Source of the DNA: Oscheius tipulae
Taxonomy: Eukaryota; Nematoda; Chromadorea; Rhabditida; Rhabditidae
Direction of reading: 5' to 3'
Assembly: GCA_037178975.1 (NCBI GenBank)
Contig: JASJZH010000002.1
Coordinates: 496,001 to 560,000 of the forward strand
Length of the DNA: 64,000 nucleotides
The position numbers and the translations under genes are program-made. Of the stretch, positions 1 to 16,900 are shown in pieces (position 1 is the stretch's first letter; each line of letters starts with the position of its first letter). The notes under the pieces were generated by a model. It saw only the letters and a list, made by a program, of their open reading frames with translations, did no database searches and had not been told where the DNA came from.

Positions 1-119
1 GGGATTCTGACGCAGAGAGTCATATTAATATAACGGGAGAGCGAGTCAGGGGCCTTTCCATTTGGACCTGTGACTCTCTGATGTCATAGGTTTGTCTCTG
101 TTTCCTCCCCTCGACTCAC

Positions 120-2194
120 CTCCCGACAAGTTCCCTCCCTCCTCATCCCCAATACTGCTCTGCGATATCGTCTTCTTCCTCTTCGGCATGAACATGCTCA
201 ACTTTTTCGTGCCAGCTCCCATCGACGAACCAAAAACAGAAGTGGAAATGGGACCAGCAGTCGAGTCACTGGACTGCGAGGCGGTCGGCGACGGCTGGAA
301 ATTTGGTTAATTTTTGGACGTTCCGAGGGGGTGTCAGTGGCATAACATTCTAAAGAATAACCCAATTGGTACAGAGACAGAGTTTGAAACCTTTTGAAAG
401 TTTCGATAGGTACACAGGAAGGGTAGTCAAATCCTAATTAGTGCGCTGTTTTCCATAGCCTGCTATTCATTTTTGCCGGATCTCCAAGCATTAGAAAACA
501 CTGAACTTTGAGGCCAAGCCACAATCAATTACTCCTATCCGACTGCTTTCTCAGGCTCTAATCGTCTGGTTGTCACTCATATCATCTAGTTCCTGTCTCT
601 GCCACTCTGTAGCTGTCACGGCGAACCTTACCTGTACTGTGACAGACTGTTTCCTCTCCTGAACTGTTCCCGCGGCTCCACCCCAGGAATCCAAAATGTC
701 GAGGCCAAGAAGGTCGTTTCCGGCAGAGCTTGGTGGATGTGACATGCTTGTCTGGAAACAAAAACTGTTTCATTTTGTCTCTCTCTCTCCCAGACCCCAA
801 CCCCGACTTACCTGAAGCAGACTCGGTCTGTCCTCTCTAATAGGCAACAGCTCATTTTCAGCTGCCTCAATATCTTCAAAGACAGCTGCTTCTGTAAATT
901 AGGTTCCGTTTGTCATAAGAGCAGTAAAAATTACGGGGTCGGTCCATTCCGGTGCCTTTTTCCTTGACAAAGTGGGCCAATTGGTCATCGACGGACTGTT
1001 GTTGAAGGGATTCTCTCAGCTGACCACAGAGCTGTTGGATACTGTGAGCAGATTCCTGATGATGACTGGCATAGACCATGAGAAACTGGTGCAGATTAGC
1101 GTAGTGGGCCCTACAACTTGGAAAGTATTCTCGTTGAAACATTTTTGATGCGAATGTGCTCGCTAGACATGTAATGATTCTAAGATTTCGAAGGCAGCTT
1201 TGCACCGATGCCCTAGCGGCTAAGTTGCAGCTCGCAGGTTCGGATCCTGCAGTCCACAAAGCCGTTTTGGTGAGAAAGTGCTTCGTTCTGACCTACCTAT
1301 CGTGGTTTTGAAAAAACCTGCACATTGCCTCCATCTTTTCCTCGTAGACCACCCGTACCACCTCGTACTTTTCCACATAAGACTTGTACTCTTCTCGTGC
1401 CTTGTTCAACTTGGCTTCCGCCTTCGTAACTTCTTTTTGGTTCTTCTCACTCGTGTCTTTGCGAATTTTGACGAATTCTACCCAGCGACTTTGGTATGTC
1501 TCTTTGGCCTGAAAAATTGAAATGAGAGAGACAGAGACACGTGCCTTTTGAAGACAAGTCGTGGTTGTTTGCATCAGGTTCACAGCCTCTATTACCTCCT
1601 GCTGCTTGGCATCTTTTCTAACCTTGGCCACCTCATCCTTATACTTCAGAATTTCTCTAGATAAGTCCTGAAACCGTTATAAGCCCTACAATCATCCACA
1701 TACCTGTAAATTCTTGACCATCATCGTCTGAACATCGGAAATTATCTCGAAGGTACCCTTGGTCAGAGCCCAGCCGTTTTCCAGACATGTCCCGTTGGAC
1801 AAGAAAGCGGAAACCTATATGCTTCCGATTAAATTTAGAGATCTTTGGGGGAAATACCTTGTTCGTGCCTTTTCCTACAAGTTTTGCGTACTCCTCTTCG
1901 GCCGAGAGACGTTCCTTGATGAAGGTTGCTACCTCACTGATGGCATCCTCTCCGCGTTTGAGATTGTCGTACATGACTTGGTAGCCATTGTGCTTGTCTC
2001 CCTGAGAATGCAAAGAATATCTGTCTTTCTGTCTTAGTCTCTCTGTATCCCTGTCCTCCTGTTGCTCTCTCAAAACTTTGGGGTGCTCTCTGCTTATAGA
2101 CCCTTCAGGGAAAACTTAGCAAAAAACCTACCCAAAAATGCTGGCTGTAGTCTGTCGTCGACGTCCCTGGATCTATGACATCCGCTGCACTCAT
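120..2194 (-). CDS. fcho-1: FCHO-family F-BAR endocytic adaptor (3' end beyond window)
   Basis: Endocytic nucleator family that bends plasma membrane and activates the AP2 clathrin adaptor. Exons read on the minus strand: 2194-2132, 2001-1858, 1814-1704, 1667-1545, 1508-1318, 1110-935, 891-812, 751-632, 294-120, all phase-consistent, about 395 residues so far. The start Met precedes SAADVIDPG, and the first exon ends in HFW, which joins GDKHNGYQVMYDNLKRGEDA, the F-BAR start typical of FCHO rather than syndapin or PSTPIP. A basic coiled-coil segment follows, then HYANLHQFLMVY...FVKEKGTG, the end of the F-BAR domain. Exon 9 is a Ser/Lys-rich linker (KKLSMFMPKRKK). The C-terminal mu-homology domain would lie left of position 1. 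Intron 4 uses a GC donor (GCACGT). The start of exon 6 is uncertain by about 6 nt. Confidence 0.88.
1201..1256 (+). repeat. tRNA-like sequence in FCHO intron 5
   Basis: A B-box-like GGTTCGGATCC sits in a stem (CGCAGG...CCTGCAG) downstream of a degenerate A-box (CCTAGCGGCTAAG). There is no paired 7-bp acceptor stem, so this is not a functional tRNA. It belongs with the other tRNA-like fragments scattered through the window. Confidence 0.5.
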
Positions 2195-2958
2195 TTCATA
2201 GAAACCTCTATAAGATTACATTTTCCACGATGGTACGGGCAAGAAAATGTTTGAAAAACAGAAAAAGACCAGGTATGAGTCAATGACACTGTTGCTACAG
2301 CTGCTTTCTCTGTAATCATATTTTCTGTACCAAACATCAGTTTTCGCACTTTTGATTTTCTGCGAATTTGTAGTTTTTGATCTGCTCTACAACTTTACAG
2401 GACATCAAAATTTGAGAAATTAAGGTTTGAAGCCAAAAAAGACGGTTTTAAAAATAAGTGTTCTGAAAGACATGTCGAGGAAGTTCTGGTGTCAAAAACG
2501 TCGACCTGGTACAGCAAATTCGAAGCTGACAGCATAAATTGAAAGAATGAAAGCGGGAAAATTTAAAAATCGGTCTGGGGTGTTAGAAAATGCAGTTTCC
2601 TGTCCCCAAAAAGCAGACTCAAACGTCTCACGCCGAATGGATGAGTTTCAGAGGCAGAATAGGGAAAATGCTGGATTTTATGCAAAATTCTGGTCCCGAC
2701 ACGAGTTTTACAACTGAAAACGGGGTGATAAGACCGTGAGAAATCCTGATTTGAATTATAAGTGACAGTGTCAGTAGGAGGGTGGACGTGGGCGGAAAAA
2801 GTGTCTGCAATTGCGTAGAAGGTCAATCTACCAATAGGAAAAAGACGGTTATCCGCTCTCTGTCAAATCAAGGAAACTGACTAGTGTTTCAGAGAAAAAG
2901 AATCGATTTCTGAAAAGCAGCCTACAAAAAATAGAGAAAGAGAATAATCAAAAACGAT
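2195..2958. other. Intergenic, contains a fold-back repeat
   Basis: No coding exon recognised between the FCHO start and tRNA-Phe. Near 2369-2424 is a copy of the short fold-back family (TTGTAGTTTTTGATCTG followed by CTACAACTTTACAGGACAT). The FCHO promoter should be in the first few hundred bases, but no TATA box is obvious. Confidence 0.6.
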
Positions 2959-3031
2959 TGCCCCGAACCAGGATCGAACTGGTGACCTTTAGATCTTCAG
3001 TCTAACGCTCTCCCAACTGAGCTATCGAGGC
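2959..3031 (-). tRNA. tRNA-Phe (GAA)
   Basis: A 73-nt cloverleaf on the minus strand: acceptor GCCTCGA pairs with TCGGGGC (one G-U), D arm GCTC-AGTTGGGA-GAGC, anticodon arm TTAGA-CTGAAGA-TCTAA with anticodon GAA, variable AGGTC, T arm ACCAG-TTCGATC-CTGGT, discriminator A. All arms pair. An identical 73-nt copy lies at 28994-29066. It is intronless. A- and B-boxes match the Pol III consensus. Confidence 0.97.
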
Positions 3032-3768
3032 ACAGAGGTGGGCGCAATTGCGGGTGGTAGTGACAGAAAGGGACATGATTGTGCTGACTTCAGGATAGAG
3101 AGACGCAGAGAGACGGCTAGGAAAGGAGAAGAGGATAGGAGGATGAGAGCAACATGAGTCCAGAGTATCGTTTTCACGCGATCTGTTCAATGGAGAGACT
3201 TTGGGGAAGCACAGAGAGACTAGTCGATATTATTCTCCTGAACTATATCATTGGTCTCTCTCTCTCTGTCTTCTTTGAGATGTGTCGAAAACTAGTTGGG
3301 TCACACAATGAAGAAAAAGGGTGGTGGCGAGAAGACATGACGTCAATCACTGGTCGGTTTCTAAACGGAAGGAAGAGCCATCGTCGTCCCTTTTCTGCAA
3401 CATTGAGCGAATTTGGGACAAAGTAGAAGTTGGACAAATGGGAAGGAAGGGTTCAAGCGAAAAACAGAGACCGAGACAAGACAAAACGGGTTAAACAGGG
3501 GGCATAGGTCTCACTGTAAAAACCGCGACTTGACGGGTTCTTTGAAACTAGGGACCAGAAAAAAAAATTGGAACAGAAGTTGAAAGACACAGAGAGACAG
3601 AGAGATACAGAGACAGAGAAACAGAGAGAGTGTGTGACAGAGAGACAGCGGGACAAACTTCTTTCTTCCCCATTATCCACTGGATTTGGCCAATGATCCA
3701 GTAGAGAACAATGGAATTACGACTGTAACCTCCGGTCATATTCCCTCACCCTTTACCCGCCCCTAACC
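3032..3768. other. Intergenic, purine-rich, no gene seen
   Basis: Contains AGAGACAG-type low-complexity sequence (about 3580-3650). No exon with recognisable protein similarity was found on either strand. Confidence 0.5.
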
Positions 3769-3776
3769 TATAAATA
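3769..3776 (+). promoter_or_regulatory. TATA box of the C-type lectin gene
   Basis: TATAAATA lies 36 nt upstream of the ATG at 3812, implying a very short 5' UTR. Confidence 0.6.
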
Positions 3777-3811
3777 CCATTTTCTAATGGCAAAACCTCC
3801 ATTTCCGGATC

Positions 3812-4734
3812 ATGTCCCGACTCGTCCTCTTCGCTGCTCTACTGGCTCTGGCCTTCTCTGCTCCCTGTCAACAGGATGTCGCGACGACTGTTGCTCCCTG
3901 TGAAGTTACCACAACTCCTGCTCCTCCTCCTCCTTGCCAAGCTGACATTCCCCAAGGACCCTGTGTCAACGATCTCGAAATCAAGACCCCTTGCGAGGAA
4001 CTTCTGAAAGAAGACAAAATGCCTAGCAAGGTCAACTGGACTGACTACGACTGCACAAGGCTACAGATGCTGGAGGATGAGAAGGCTGCTCAGGATTCTG
4101 GTGTTGCTTATCAGGTTATCAGGATCACGGAAAATCCCAAGGTGAGTCTAGCGTGTCAATGCCTCTCTGTTTCTCTGTCTCTTTCAGAATCGATTTTCAG
4201 ATCAAGGACTGCAAGAACGGCTGGATTGTGTACAAGGAGTCGTGCTATTACGTCGAGACCCAGGCTAAGACTCTCCAAAACGCCGAGAAGGCCTGTCTTG
4301 AAAAGGATGCTACTCTCTTCGTCGCTGACAGTCGAGAGGAGTTCAATACTATCATGAAGCCCAACAATCAGAACGCCTACACTTGGATTGGACTGTTCAA
4401 GGAGCGCGAGGACAAGGAACCCATCTATCATGTCCAATCTGGAATGAACTACAAGGATCTGTGAGTTACTCTGAGTCTCTGTGTCATGGTGTCTCTATGT
4501 TTCCTCACCTTTTTTCTATGTTTTCCTCACCTTTTTTCTAGGCCCTGGCTCGTCAAGCCCTACTCTCACTCCGGTAATGGTTGGACCTCTGTCTCCCAAG
4601 GAGCCGCCTTCTGGAATCCTTCTACCGAGCTCGGAAAGTACGTCTTCTGGTACCCTCCCGGCTACCTCTTCAACTCTATCTGCGAGTACAATCAGACTCT
4701 GTCAGCCGACATCAAAAAGAAGGTTTTCTTCTAA
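3812..4734 (+). CDS. Secreted C-type lectin-domain protein
   Basis: Exons 3812-4141, 4201-4460 and 4542-4734; 260 residues. A signal peptide (MSRLVLFAALLALAFSA) is followed by a Cys/Pro/Thr-rich linker and a C-type lectin-like domain from about residue 113 (DCKNGWIVYKESCYY) to the last Cys in NSICEYNQ. The domain keeps the WIG core (YTWIGLFKE) and framework cysteines but has no EPN or QPD calcium/sugar triplet, so carbohydrate binding cannot be assumed. Such secreted CTLD proteins are abundant in nematodes, often epidermal, intestinal or immunity-related. The second exon is preceded by two candidate acceptors; the one before ATCAAGGAC keeps the frame. A paralogous CTLD lies on the other strand at 10632-11880. 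It is convergent with tryptophan hydroxylase, 176 bp away. Confidence 0.88.
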
Positions 4735-4910
4735 AACTCCTGCGATTCTTTTCTGCTATTTGGTGATCAGAAAATGTCAACAAGGACTATGAAGTAAATT
4801 TTATTCACACGCCGACAATTAGTACTTTTCTAGATAGGCTTAGGCGGAGTCAGGAGATCAAAAGAATAAGCATACCGATTTTTCCATTGGAAGGGAGGGG
4901 GTCAATTTCA

Positions 4911-10069
<5,159 letters not shown>

Positions 10070-10631
10070 CTGACTAGAGAGAGAGAGAGAGAATATGGGA
10101 AATGGTAGTGGGAGGAGCTAGAGGGTAGAGCTGGGAAAGGCAATCACACCTCTTTGATTAATTTCGTATGCAGGAGGCCAAATATACGTATCCGGTTACC
10201 GTCTATCATGGATCACATAGGGGGACTGACGTGGGGAGAAAGAGTTGGTCGTGGGGAGGAAGAATCTGTCTCAGTCCTTGGTCCCATTGTAGTGGAAGTC
10301 GTTGGCAGTAATTCAGTCCTCACACTGCTTGGCACAGAACTCGTGGAAGGACTTCATGTCGACGAAGCCGCCCTTCAATCTCGGCTAAAGAGATTCCGAT
10401 AGTTCGTCATGCACCAGCTTTTGTTCGGGACACAGATCTCTATGTAGGCACTGAGGGCCGTTCCAGTTTTCTTCGCTTTGGGGTCCTTGCTCGTGTGACC
10501 AGTAGGCTGCGCTGAGCCGATTTTCGAAAACCACACTGTCTCCCTTGCCTCCTTGTCTCTCTGTCTCGCTGTTTCTTTGTCTTTGTTCTGTCTCGCTGTC
10601 TCTCTTCCTCCAGTTCAGTTCAAACTTTTCA
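10070..10631 (-). other. Weakly coding-like intergenic stretch
   Basis: Between the TPH start and the lectin stop. On the minus strand 10525-10385 is open in two frames; one gives SAYIEICVPNKSWCMTNYR ending at a stop near 10383, another YWSHEQGPQSEENWNGPQC. A third short frame downstream gives KGGFVDMKSFHEFCAKQ. None joins the lectin or TPH in frame. It may be a small unrecognised cysteine-containing gene, an alternative 3' exon or noncoding. (TCTCTG)n low complexity lies at 10545-10610. Confidence 0.25.
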
Positions 10632-11880
10632 TTAAAAGAACCTGTCAACATTCTCCCTAACCCCTGAAGTTTTCTTCTGACAGATAAAGTTGTAATTCTC
10701 TTGACAGTCGAACCAGAAGACATACTTCCCGAATTTAGGGTTGAATATGGCTGCACACTGGGCATTTTTCTTCCAGCCATTTCCCCTGTCCGTGTAGCCT
10801 CGTTGCAGGAGCCAAGGCCTAGAAAAATCAAGAATTTCCGGAGGGTGTACAGCCTACAGGCTCTTATAACTCATCGCAGTCTGAACCTGCCACCTGGCTT
10901 GGGAATCCGCGTCCTCTTTGAAGAGACCAATCCAGACAAAACTGTCTCTTGGAGCCTTTGCTATAATCTGATTGAATTCCTTCGGAGTGGAGGGAACAAA
11001 AAGATGAGCTCCGGACTCAAGACACTGTATCTCAGCCTCTCTCATTGTTCTCTTAGTTCCAGAATCGATGAGATAACAGCTGTCCTGATGACTGAACCAG
11101 GGAGAGAGACAGAAAGTAGAGAGCAGTGGCGGTGTGGTCCAGTGAGTCTGAAAAAGGCGTATCTGTCTCTGTCTCTCTCGACTCGACTGCCGTTACATTG
11201 TCTTTTTACCAAACACTCACCGTGCTCAGCGTCGAAGTCCTTTGAGTAGTTTCCGATATGAAAAAAGAGTTCCAGGGCATTGTTGTGGTTGTCTTGGTAG
11301 TCGTTCTCGGAGACGTAGTTGTTTTTTCCAGTTCAAATCCTCCAAAAATCGATGCGAGAGCCGTTGTAGTAACTTCAGTTGTCGTTCCAGCCCCAAACAA
11401 CGGCTTCCAAAGTGATTGAGCTGTTGTCTCGACCCCATAGATCGGTTGTTCCGCCGGACCGGCAGCTTCATTTTCCAAAGCGGACCCGAAAAAGGACTTC
11501 CAAAATGGCTTGGACGTTGTTTTCAGGTCGAAAACTGGACTATGAGTTTGGGTTTCAGAGACAGAGAATGACTTCCAGGTGGTGGTCTTGGGCTGTCCAA
11601 CTGTCGTAGGGGCTTCTGTGACCCCAAAAGTAGGAGCATGAGTTGAAAACCAAGAAAATTCGGTTGTTGAAGGACTGGAAGTCGTCCATTTCGTTTCTAC
11701 CATACCATTTTTGGCGCCATCCTCAAAAATCGGATCCCTGGTCGTGGACTTCTTCATGAAACTCAGCGGCTCGTCATCGTAGAAGAACGGGTCCAGGGTT
11801 GTGGCTCTTCTGGCACGGATTTTGGTCGAAAATATGGGAGGAAAGGTTAGAAGAAAGACAGATAGAGCTAGAAATAGCAT
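10632..11880 (-). CDS. Secreted Thr-rich C-type lectin-domain protein
   Basis: Exons 11880-11221, 11147-10858 and 10818-10632; 378 residues. Start chosen at MLFLALSVFLLTFPPIFS, a clean signal peptide; an in-frame Met 17 codons upstream would spoil it. Residues about 30-220 are rich in Thr/Ser/Pro and Phe (repeated TTTxxSxF, PFWKSFFGS and LWKPLFGAG blocks), a mucin-like O-glycosylation region. The C-terminal CTLD starts at CLSPWFSHQDSCYLI, keeps FVWIGLFKEDAD and ends NYNFICQKK. It shares exon positions with the lectin at 3812-4734 (WIG exon ending in a phase-2 donor, next exon starting CTG/CCT-PWL), so the two are paralogs. No EPN/QPD motif. Expected extracellular; function unknown. Confidence 0.86.
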
Positions 11881-11984
11881 AGCCTGGCTGGTAGATAGGC
11901 TAATAAGGGATCGGGGCTGATAACAGGTCAAGGTCGAGGGGAGATAATATAATAATTCACTGACTCTGTCTCTCTGTCCTCCGT

Positions 11985-12212
11985 TTGTGAATGGAATTTT
12001 GTTACGTAAGTATTACCTCTGTCTCTCTCACTTCATTACAACCTTTTTCAGATCTACGTCAACGGCGAACGTTTGCCAGCTACGCCCATCGTCTTGAGCC
12101 CCATGCCCAACGGACTCCAAATCGGCGGCAATGTCGAGATTACCGTCCCTTTTTCACCGGATATTCTTCACTTCTCCTTCCAAAACATACTTCCATTTGT
12201 TGACAATAAAGT
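11985..12212 (+). pseudogene. Galectin-domain fragment with frame breaks
   Basis: After an acceptor at about 12049 one frame reads IYVNGER and, later, LQIGGNVEITVPF, while the middle reads correctly only in a second frame as FASYAHRLEPHAQRT. Together these follow the galectin pattern (VNGExFAxYxHRL...L.I.GDVEI). Two compensating indels are therefore implied, one after GGCGAACG and one near CAACGGA. Upstream and downstream galectin exons were not found. It could instead be a diverged single-frame exon; I favour a decayed fragment. The strand is plus, 100 bp from the divergent lectin. Confidence 0.55.
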
Positions 12213-12867
12213 AAGCGTCTTGCGGATTTACTGAGCCTGAAAATAAATTTTTGCTCTACTGTAACGAAAGACTACTAATCAAGACTGTCTCGCTATTAAA
12301 AGCGAGAGCAATAATAAAGTACAAACACTTGTTCCAACAGTGACCACAAACTCTATATAAGGATTAAGCCTGACACCGAAGGAAAGCTGTTTGTCATTTA
12401 AAAACTTAAAAATCTAAACGTTTGGTTCTGACAGAAACGGAGAAAGAGAGAAACAGTGACAGATAGCTTTATAAACTCAGACTCCACGAAGCGTTCCTTA
12501 GTTATGAAAATAAGGGGTTTCTTGAATGTAGAAATCTCAAACCTGCAAAAACTTGTCGAAGCCAGTTAAGAAATTTGAAGGAGAGAAAGAGCCCTAAAAA
12601 CTGTCTCTGTCTCTCTTTCTCTATCACTCATTTTTCCTCTATGTGGCGGTATGAAGTTATTCTCCTTCACAGTAAAGTAGTAAGATTCCTCTCCATTATT
12701 ATAGGAAAAGATCCCTGTAATGTACAAAAAGCACAGTATGTTTTGCCGGAAGACTGATTGATTCCTTATCTCTCTCGTCATCACAGTCGCGTGGACCCCG
12801 TGTGCAGTGTTTGCTCCTGTTTCCTTACCAGATCGATACTATTACCTTTAACTTTGCTAGTTTCAGA
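12213..12867. other. Intergenic, no gene recognised
   Basis: AT-rich, with a few short TCTCTG runs. Nothing coding was recognised. Confidence 0.5.
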
Positions 12868-13138
12868 ATGCTACGACAAGATTTAATGGAAAAGATGGCA
12901 AGAATCAATCAGATGCAGCTGCTGTGGGAGCTTATCGAGGCGAAACATAGACAGCACGATGAATCTACCGTGAGTTGAAGTTCTACTGTCTCGAACAATC
13001 ATTTAGAACAGATTCTTGGCGAGTCGAGATCTAGGGCCCATTTCTCCCGAGGAATATCAAACCATAGCACAGGAGTTAAAGAGTCGAAGGCTAGAGAACA
13101 AGACACGTCTTCGAAACCTACTATTTCAGATTAAATAG
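12868..13138 (+). CDS. Possible two-exon fragment, helical (unassigned)
   Basis: Exon 12868-12969 starts MLRQDLMEKMARINQMQLL and ends HDEST before GTGAGT. After TCATTTAG the second exon reads NRFLASRDLGPISPEEYQT and NKTRLRNLLFQIK, then a TAG. A further open stretch (about 13141-13202) reads KVPEEHPKRTKILEILKAGRA but needs a frame change. The amphipathic pattern with SPEEY and a final charged helix is reminiscent of a CARD or death-fold, and it sits 0.8 kb upstream of a kinase gene on the same strand, so it may be its 5' part. This is inference; no firm homology. Confidence 0.3.
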
Positions 13139-13494
13139 AAAAGTTCCCGAGGAGCACCCGAAAAGGACGAAGATCTTGGAGATTTTGAAAGCAGGAAGAG
13201 CTGTGAGTTCCAAGGGTATAGGAGTAGCTCATGCCTCTCTCCTCTAGTACTACCATAATAGCAGCACAGGTTCCCCAATGACGCTATCGCCCAAACTAAT
13301 TTGTCTTCCTAACAGTTATTGTGCGTTCAAAGAACTTGGCAATAATTAGCTTCAGACAGACAAAGAGACAGTCTTGCTATCGCCCTAGGGGCTCAAGTAA
13401 CAGTTATAACCCCATTTCTTCAAAAATGGCTCTGTTTCTATACTCTTATATCAACCCGTCACGACCCTTCGCTCTCACTTCAAATTGTGGCCTA

Positions 13495-13645
13495 AATGTG
13501 CCCAAAATTCTCTGTGTGTATTTTCTCTGAAGCCCCACTTGCCATTTGGTCCCACTTACTTTGTGACAACAATTAATGTTTGCAAGTCAAGCCAAATCGA
13601 GTCAGTCCGGGAGATGCGTCTCTTGGAGAACGCTGCTCCTGTCAA
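13495..13645 (+). repeat. Dispersed repeat, copy 1
   Basis: Shares blocks with 34300-34440, notably TTTGTGACA(A/G)CAATTA and AAGCCAAATCGAGTC followed by GGGAGATGCGTCTC. It is followed by a tRNA A-box-like GTAGCTCAGCTGG (13653). No coding capacity. Confidence 0.7.
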
Positions 13646-13972
13646 GGTAGCTCAGCTGGAACAGCATCTAGCTAACACGAGCCCCAACGGGGCATCAGTT
13701 AATCTTGTTACCTAAATTCGAAGGTTAACTTTGAATGCGTTCTAGAAGTTTGTCCCAATGAAGCCATTTAAAGCCTTTTGTTACTACGAAGTGGCGTAGC
13801 CGCCAATGGAAACTGGAGGCAAAAGGACGGCGAAGCAGTCGCAAACGACTGGTCTCTACTATTTAAAGTGCGATGGTTTCCGTGGTAGACTCTGTCTGTT
13901 TGTTTGAAATAGAGGATTCGAATATCCGAATCCGCTATCCGCCCAGCTCAGACCGAGAAATTGTATTTTTAG

Positions 13973-16900
13973 ATCTTCTCCCTCAGTTCGCACGTAGAAC
14001 TACGAGAATGGACGTCAGAAGAGGTTCCGTCGCCAAGACGTGGACATTTAGCCTTGATCCATTCTGCTGAAGTGAGTTCCTGTCTTGATTCACACGCTAA
14101 TTTCAGGATCGTTGCCTCGTCTTCTTCCCCGATGACCCAGAAGAAGGATTGGAAGAATTTGCCTTGTAAGGCTTCTAAAACATACAGTTTAGACAAATTC
14201 AGTCTCGAAAAAGGCTACATTGTCTCTTTTTTGAATCATATGGTCCTTCCGATTAATACTGATCAAATCCTGACGGCATCCTTCCCAAACAATGCAGAGG
14301 CGGAGAAGTTTGCTACAAGTATAGTGGATAGTCAGTATGGCAGAGAGACAGTTTAAAGGGACAGTTCAGATTCCTTCGGGCGCGACTTGCTGGTCTACTT
14401 CAAAGGCAATTATGCTCTTGAGCAGTTGAACAACAGTACCTTCTTCCAGTAAGACACTTTTACCAGTTAAAGTGTTTCGGGTTTAGAAGGATCGAAGCGG
14501 ACACGTCTCTCGACAAACATGTCCTTCGTCAAATTAAGAAGCTCGGGCCGACTGGTCTCTCAGCCGAGTTTCCGTCAATTGCGGAAAACTGTCCAATTCA
14601 GTGGTTTGGAGACTGGGCAGAAGATCTCTACAAATGCATGAGATATATTGAGTGGAAATATAGCCGCGTTACAGTCGTGAACGACGAGCTAGAGGTGGGT
14701 CTGTCTCTGTCTCTCTGTCTCAGAAAAATTGTTTCAGAGCCTGGATCCAACAAATCTTGCTAAGGACGCTGATCTTCTCTATTGCATTGTTCCATTCTGT
14801 TCGTGTGAAGAGGTATCATTTTCCTCTAACTTTCCACCTTAATCTTCAGCCTACTCATCCATCTGTCGACTCCCTAATGGAAAGAATCATATCTGTCAAA
14901 TCCAGTCATTTTCTGATCAACTTGTTAGTTTATAGCCTACTTTTGACTGAAACTTTCCAGACACATGAAACTCCATCCAGTCGTTGAGATGTGCTACGAA
15001 GAATTGTCACAATTTGGCCTCGAAATTCGTAGCTTACTGCCGGGCTTTAACGAGAATGCCGTGAAAAAAAGAGGAACACCTGAACACTCTTGAAGTTCCC
15101 AAGGAATTCGAGCCAAAATATAGTAAAGTCGTGGACAATGCAAAGATTTTGAAGAACTTATTCTATGAGAGACAGAAGATTGCGGAAGAAGACCTGGGGT
15201 GTAATAAAAACGTGGGGACTTTCTACAACTTTCTAACAATCAAACTTTAGCGTTTCATGGTCGACAAGACAACAACAAATACAATGCTCTACGTAATCGA
15301 GAACATTTTTAACTTGACAAAGGTTTTCGGAAAGCTTCTATTTACATTTTCTTGCAGAAAGCAGTGGAAGGAGCGTTACAGCTGGACGATTTCAAAACTT
15401 TTGATGTACTTGATAGTAAAATGAGAGCAGGGGAAGAGAGTTATCTTCAGCGAAGAGTCCATCAGCTACTTTCCGAGGTAAGTTTTTGGAAGAGAGAAAC
15501 ATCGAAAACTTTCAGCTTTCCAACCTCAAGATCAAAGAGCGCTCTCAGGATAGCTTAGCAAAATTCTGCTTGGGCTGTGAAGTTCATGGTGTTGATGATG
15601 AGGTGTAAGTTGTGTCGATCTCAAAAAACCACCGGTTTGAAGTGGTGTCAGATTTGTGGACTCTTTGACCGGGCGTAGATCAACCTCTTTCACTGAAATT
15701 ATTGATCAATTGGAAGTCTTCGATATAAATCTCGATTTTGTCAAAGATACCGTCAAACTGTATGCAACCAACATTCGTCACTTTCTGGATTTGGATGATG
15801 ATCTGTGGAAACTTTGCTCCAAGGCAGTTCTGGAACTCAAGCAATTCATTGTAGCAGAAGAAATGGCTGACGAGGTAAACAACCTGTCTCTATGACATTC
15901 TATCTCTGTCTGTCTCTATCTCTCTGTCTCTCTGTCTCACCGTCTCTCTGTCTCTTCTGCCGCTGTCCCCTAATTCCATTTTCAGCCTACCTCTCTTACT
16001 GTATCTCAATTTGATCTCGGGACTATCTCCAAAGTGTTCGATTCTCATTTTGTTGAAGACTGCAGAATGACGCTTGAAACAGGATCGTTCGGTGATGTTG
16101 AGCTGATCCGGCACAAGGATTGGGGGTACGCTAGTCTTTCCCCGTCCAATCTCTATCTTCTTCAGTCCTGTAATCTTGAAACGAATCCTTGTCAACTCTC
16201 GTTTTGCCGCCGAAGAGCTGAATACTGTGAAGGAGTTAAGCCAGAAAAACTACGATATTGTTCGAGTCAAAGGGTTCTACTATCCGGACGAGAGCCACGA
16301 TTTTCCGAAAGGCTATATAATGGAGACTGGAATTATTACTTTACATGAGCGCAAGTTTCCATAGCTCTAATTCATGTACACTTTTCAGTGATACACAAAA
16401 AACACCCAAGGAAAGATCAATTCAAATTTTTGATTGACACTCCGACAGCTTATCGCCTAATCGAGTGTCTCGCAGCTACTTTCAGTGATATTCATGAACT
16501 CGGATGGATTCACAGGGATATTAAGCCGCAAAAGTAAGAAATTTAGTGGTTGAAACTGTAAGTTACAGTATACGATTGGATGAAGAAGCTAGACCGTTTA
16601 TTTGTGATTTTGGTCTGACTCACAAGAAGACGAGGTTGCAAGAAGACAGGTAATATACTATCTCTGTCTCTCACTATACCCTAATATAGAACTCCTAGGG
16701 CTCCATATTCCGACATATTCTTCACTGAACTGGAAGTATACGAGTTTCAGGATTACGTAGTTTCTGGCGAAAGAATGGAAATTGAGGTCGAAGACGAATT
16801 TTTAGAGGATCTGATCAAAAAGTAAGGGATCCATTGAGAAAATTAGAGATGTGTCTTCAGATGTTGGAATAACGATCCAGAAGAACGACCAAGTATGAGA

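Noticed and set aside
10154..10402. Plus-strand open frame upstream of the TPH start
   Set aside because: No domain or splice context; antisense to weakly coding-like minus sequence.
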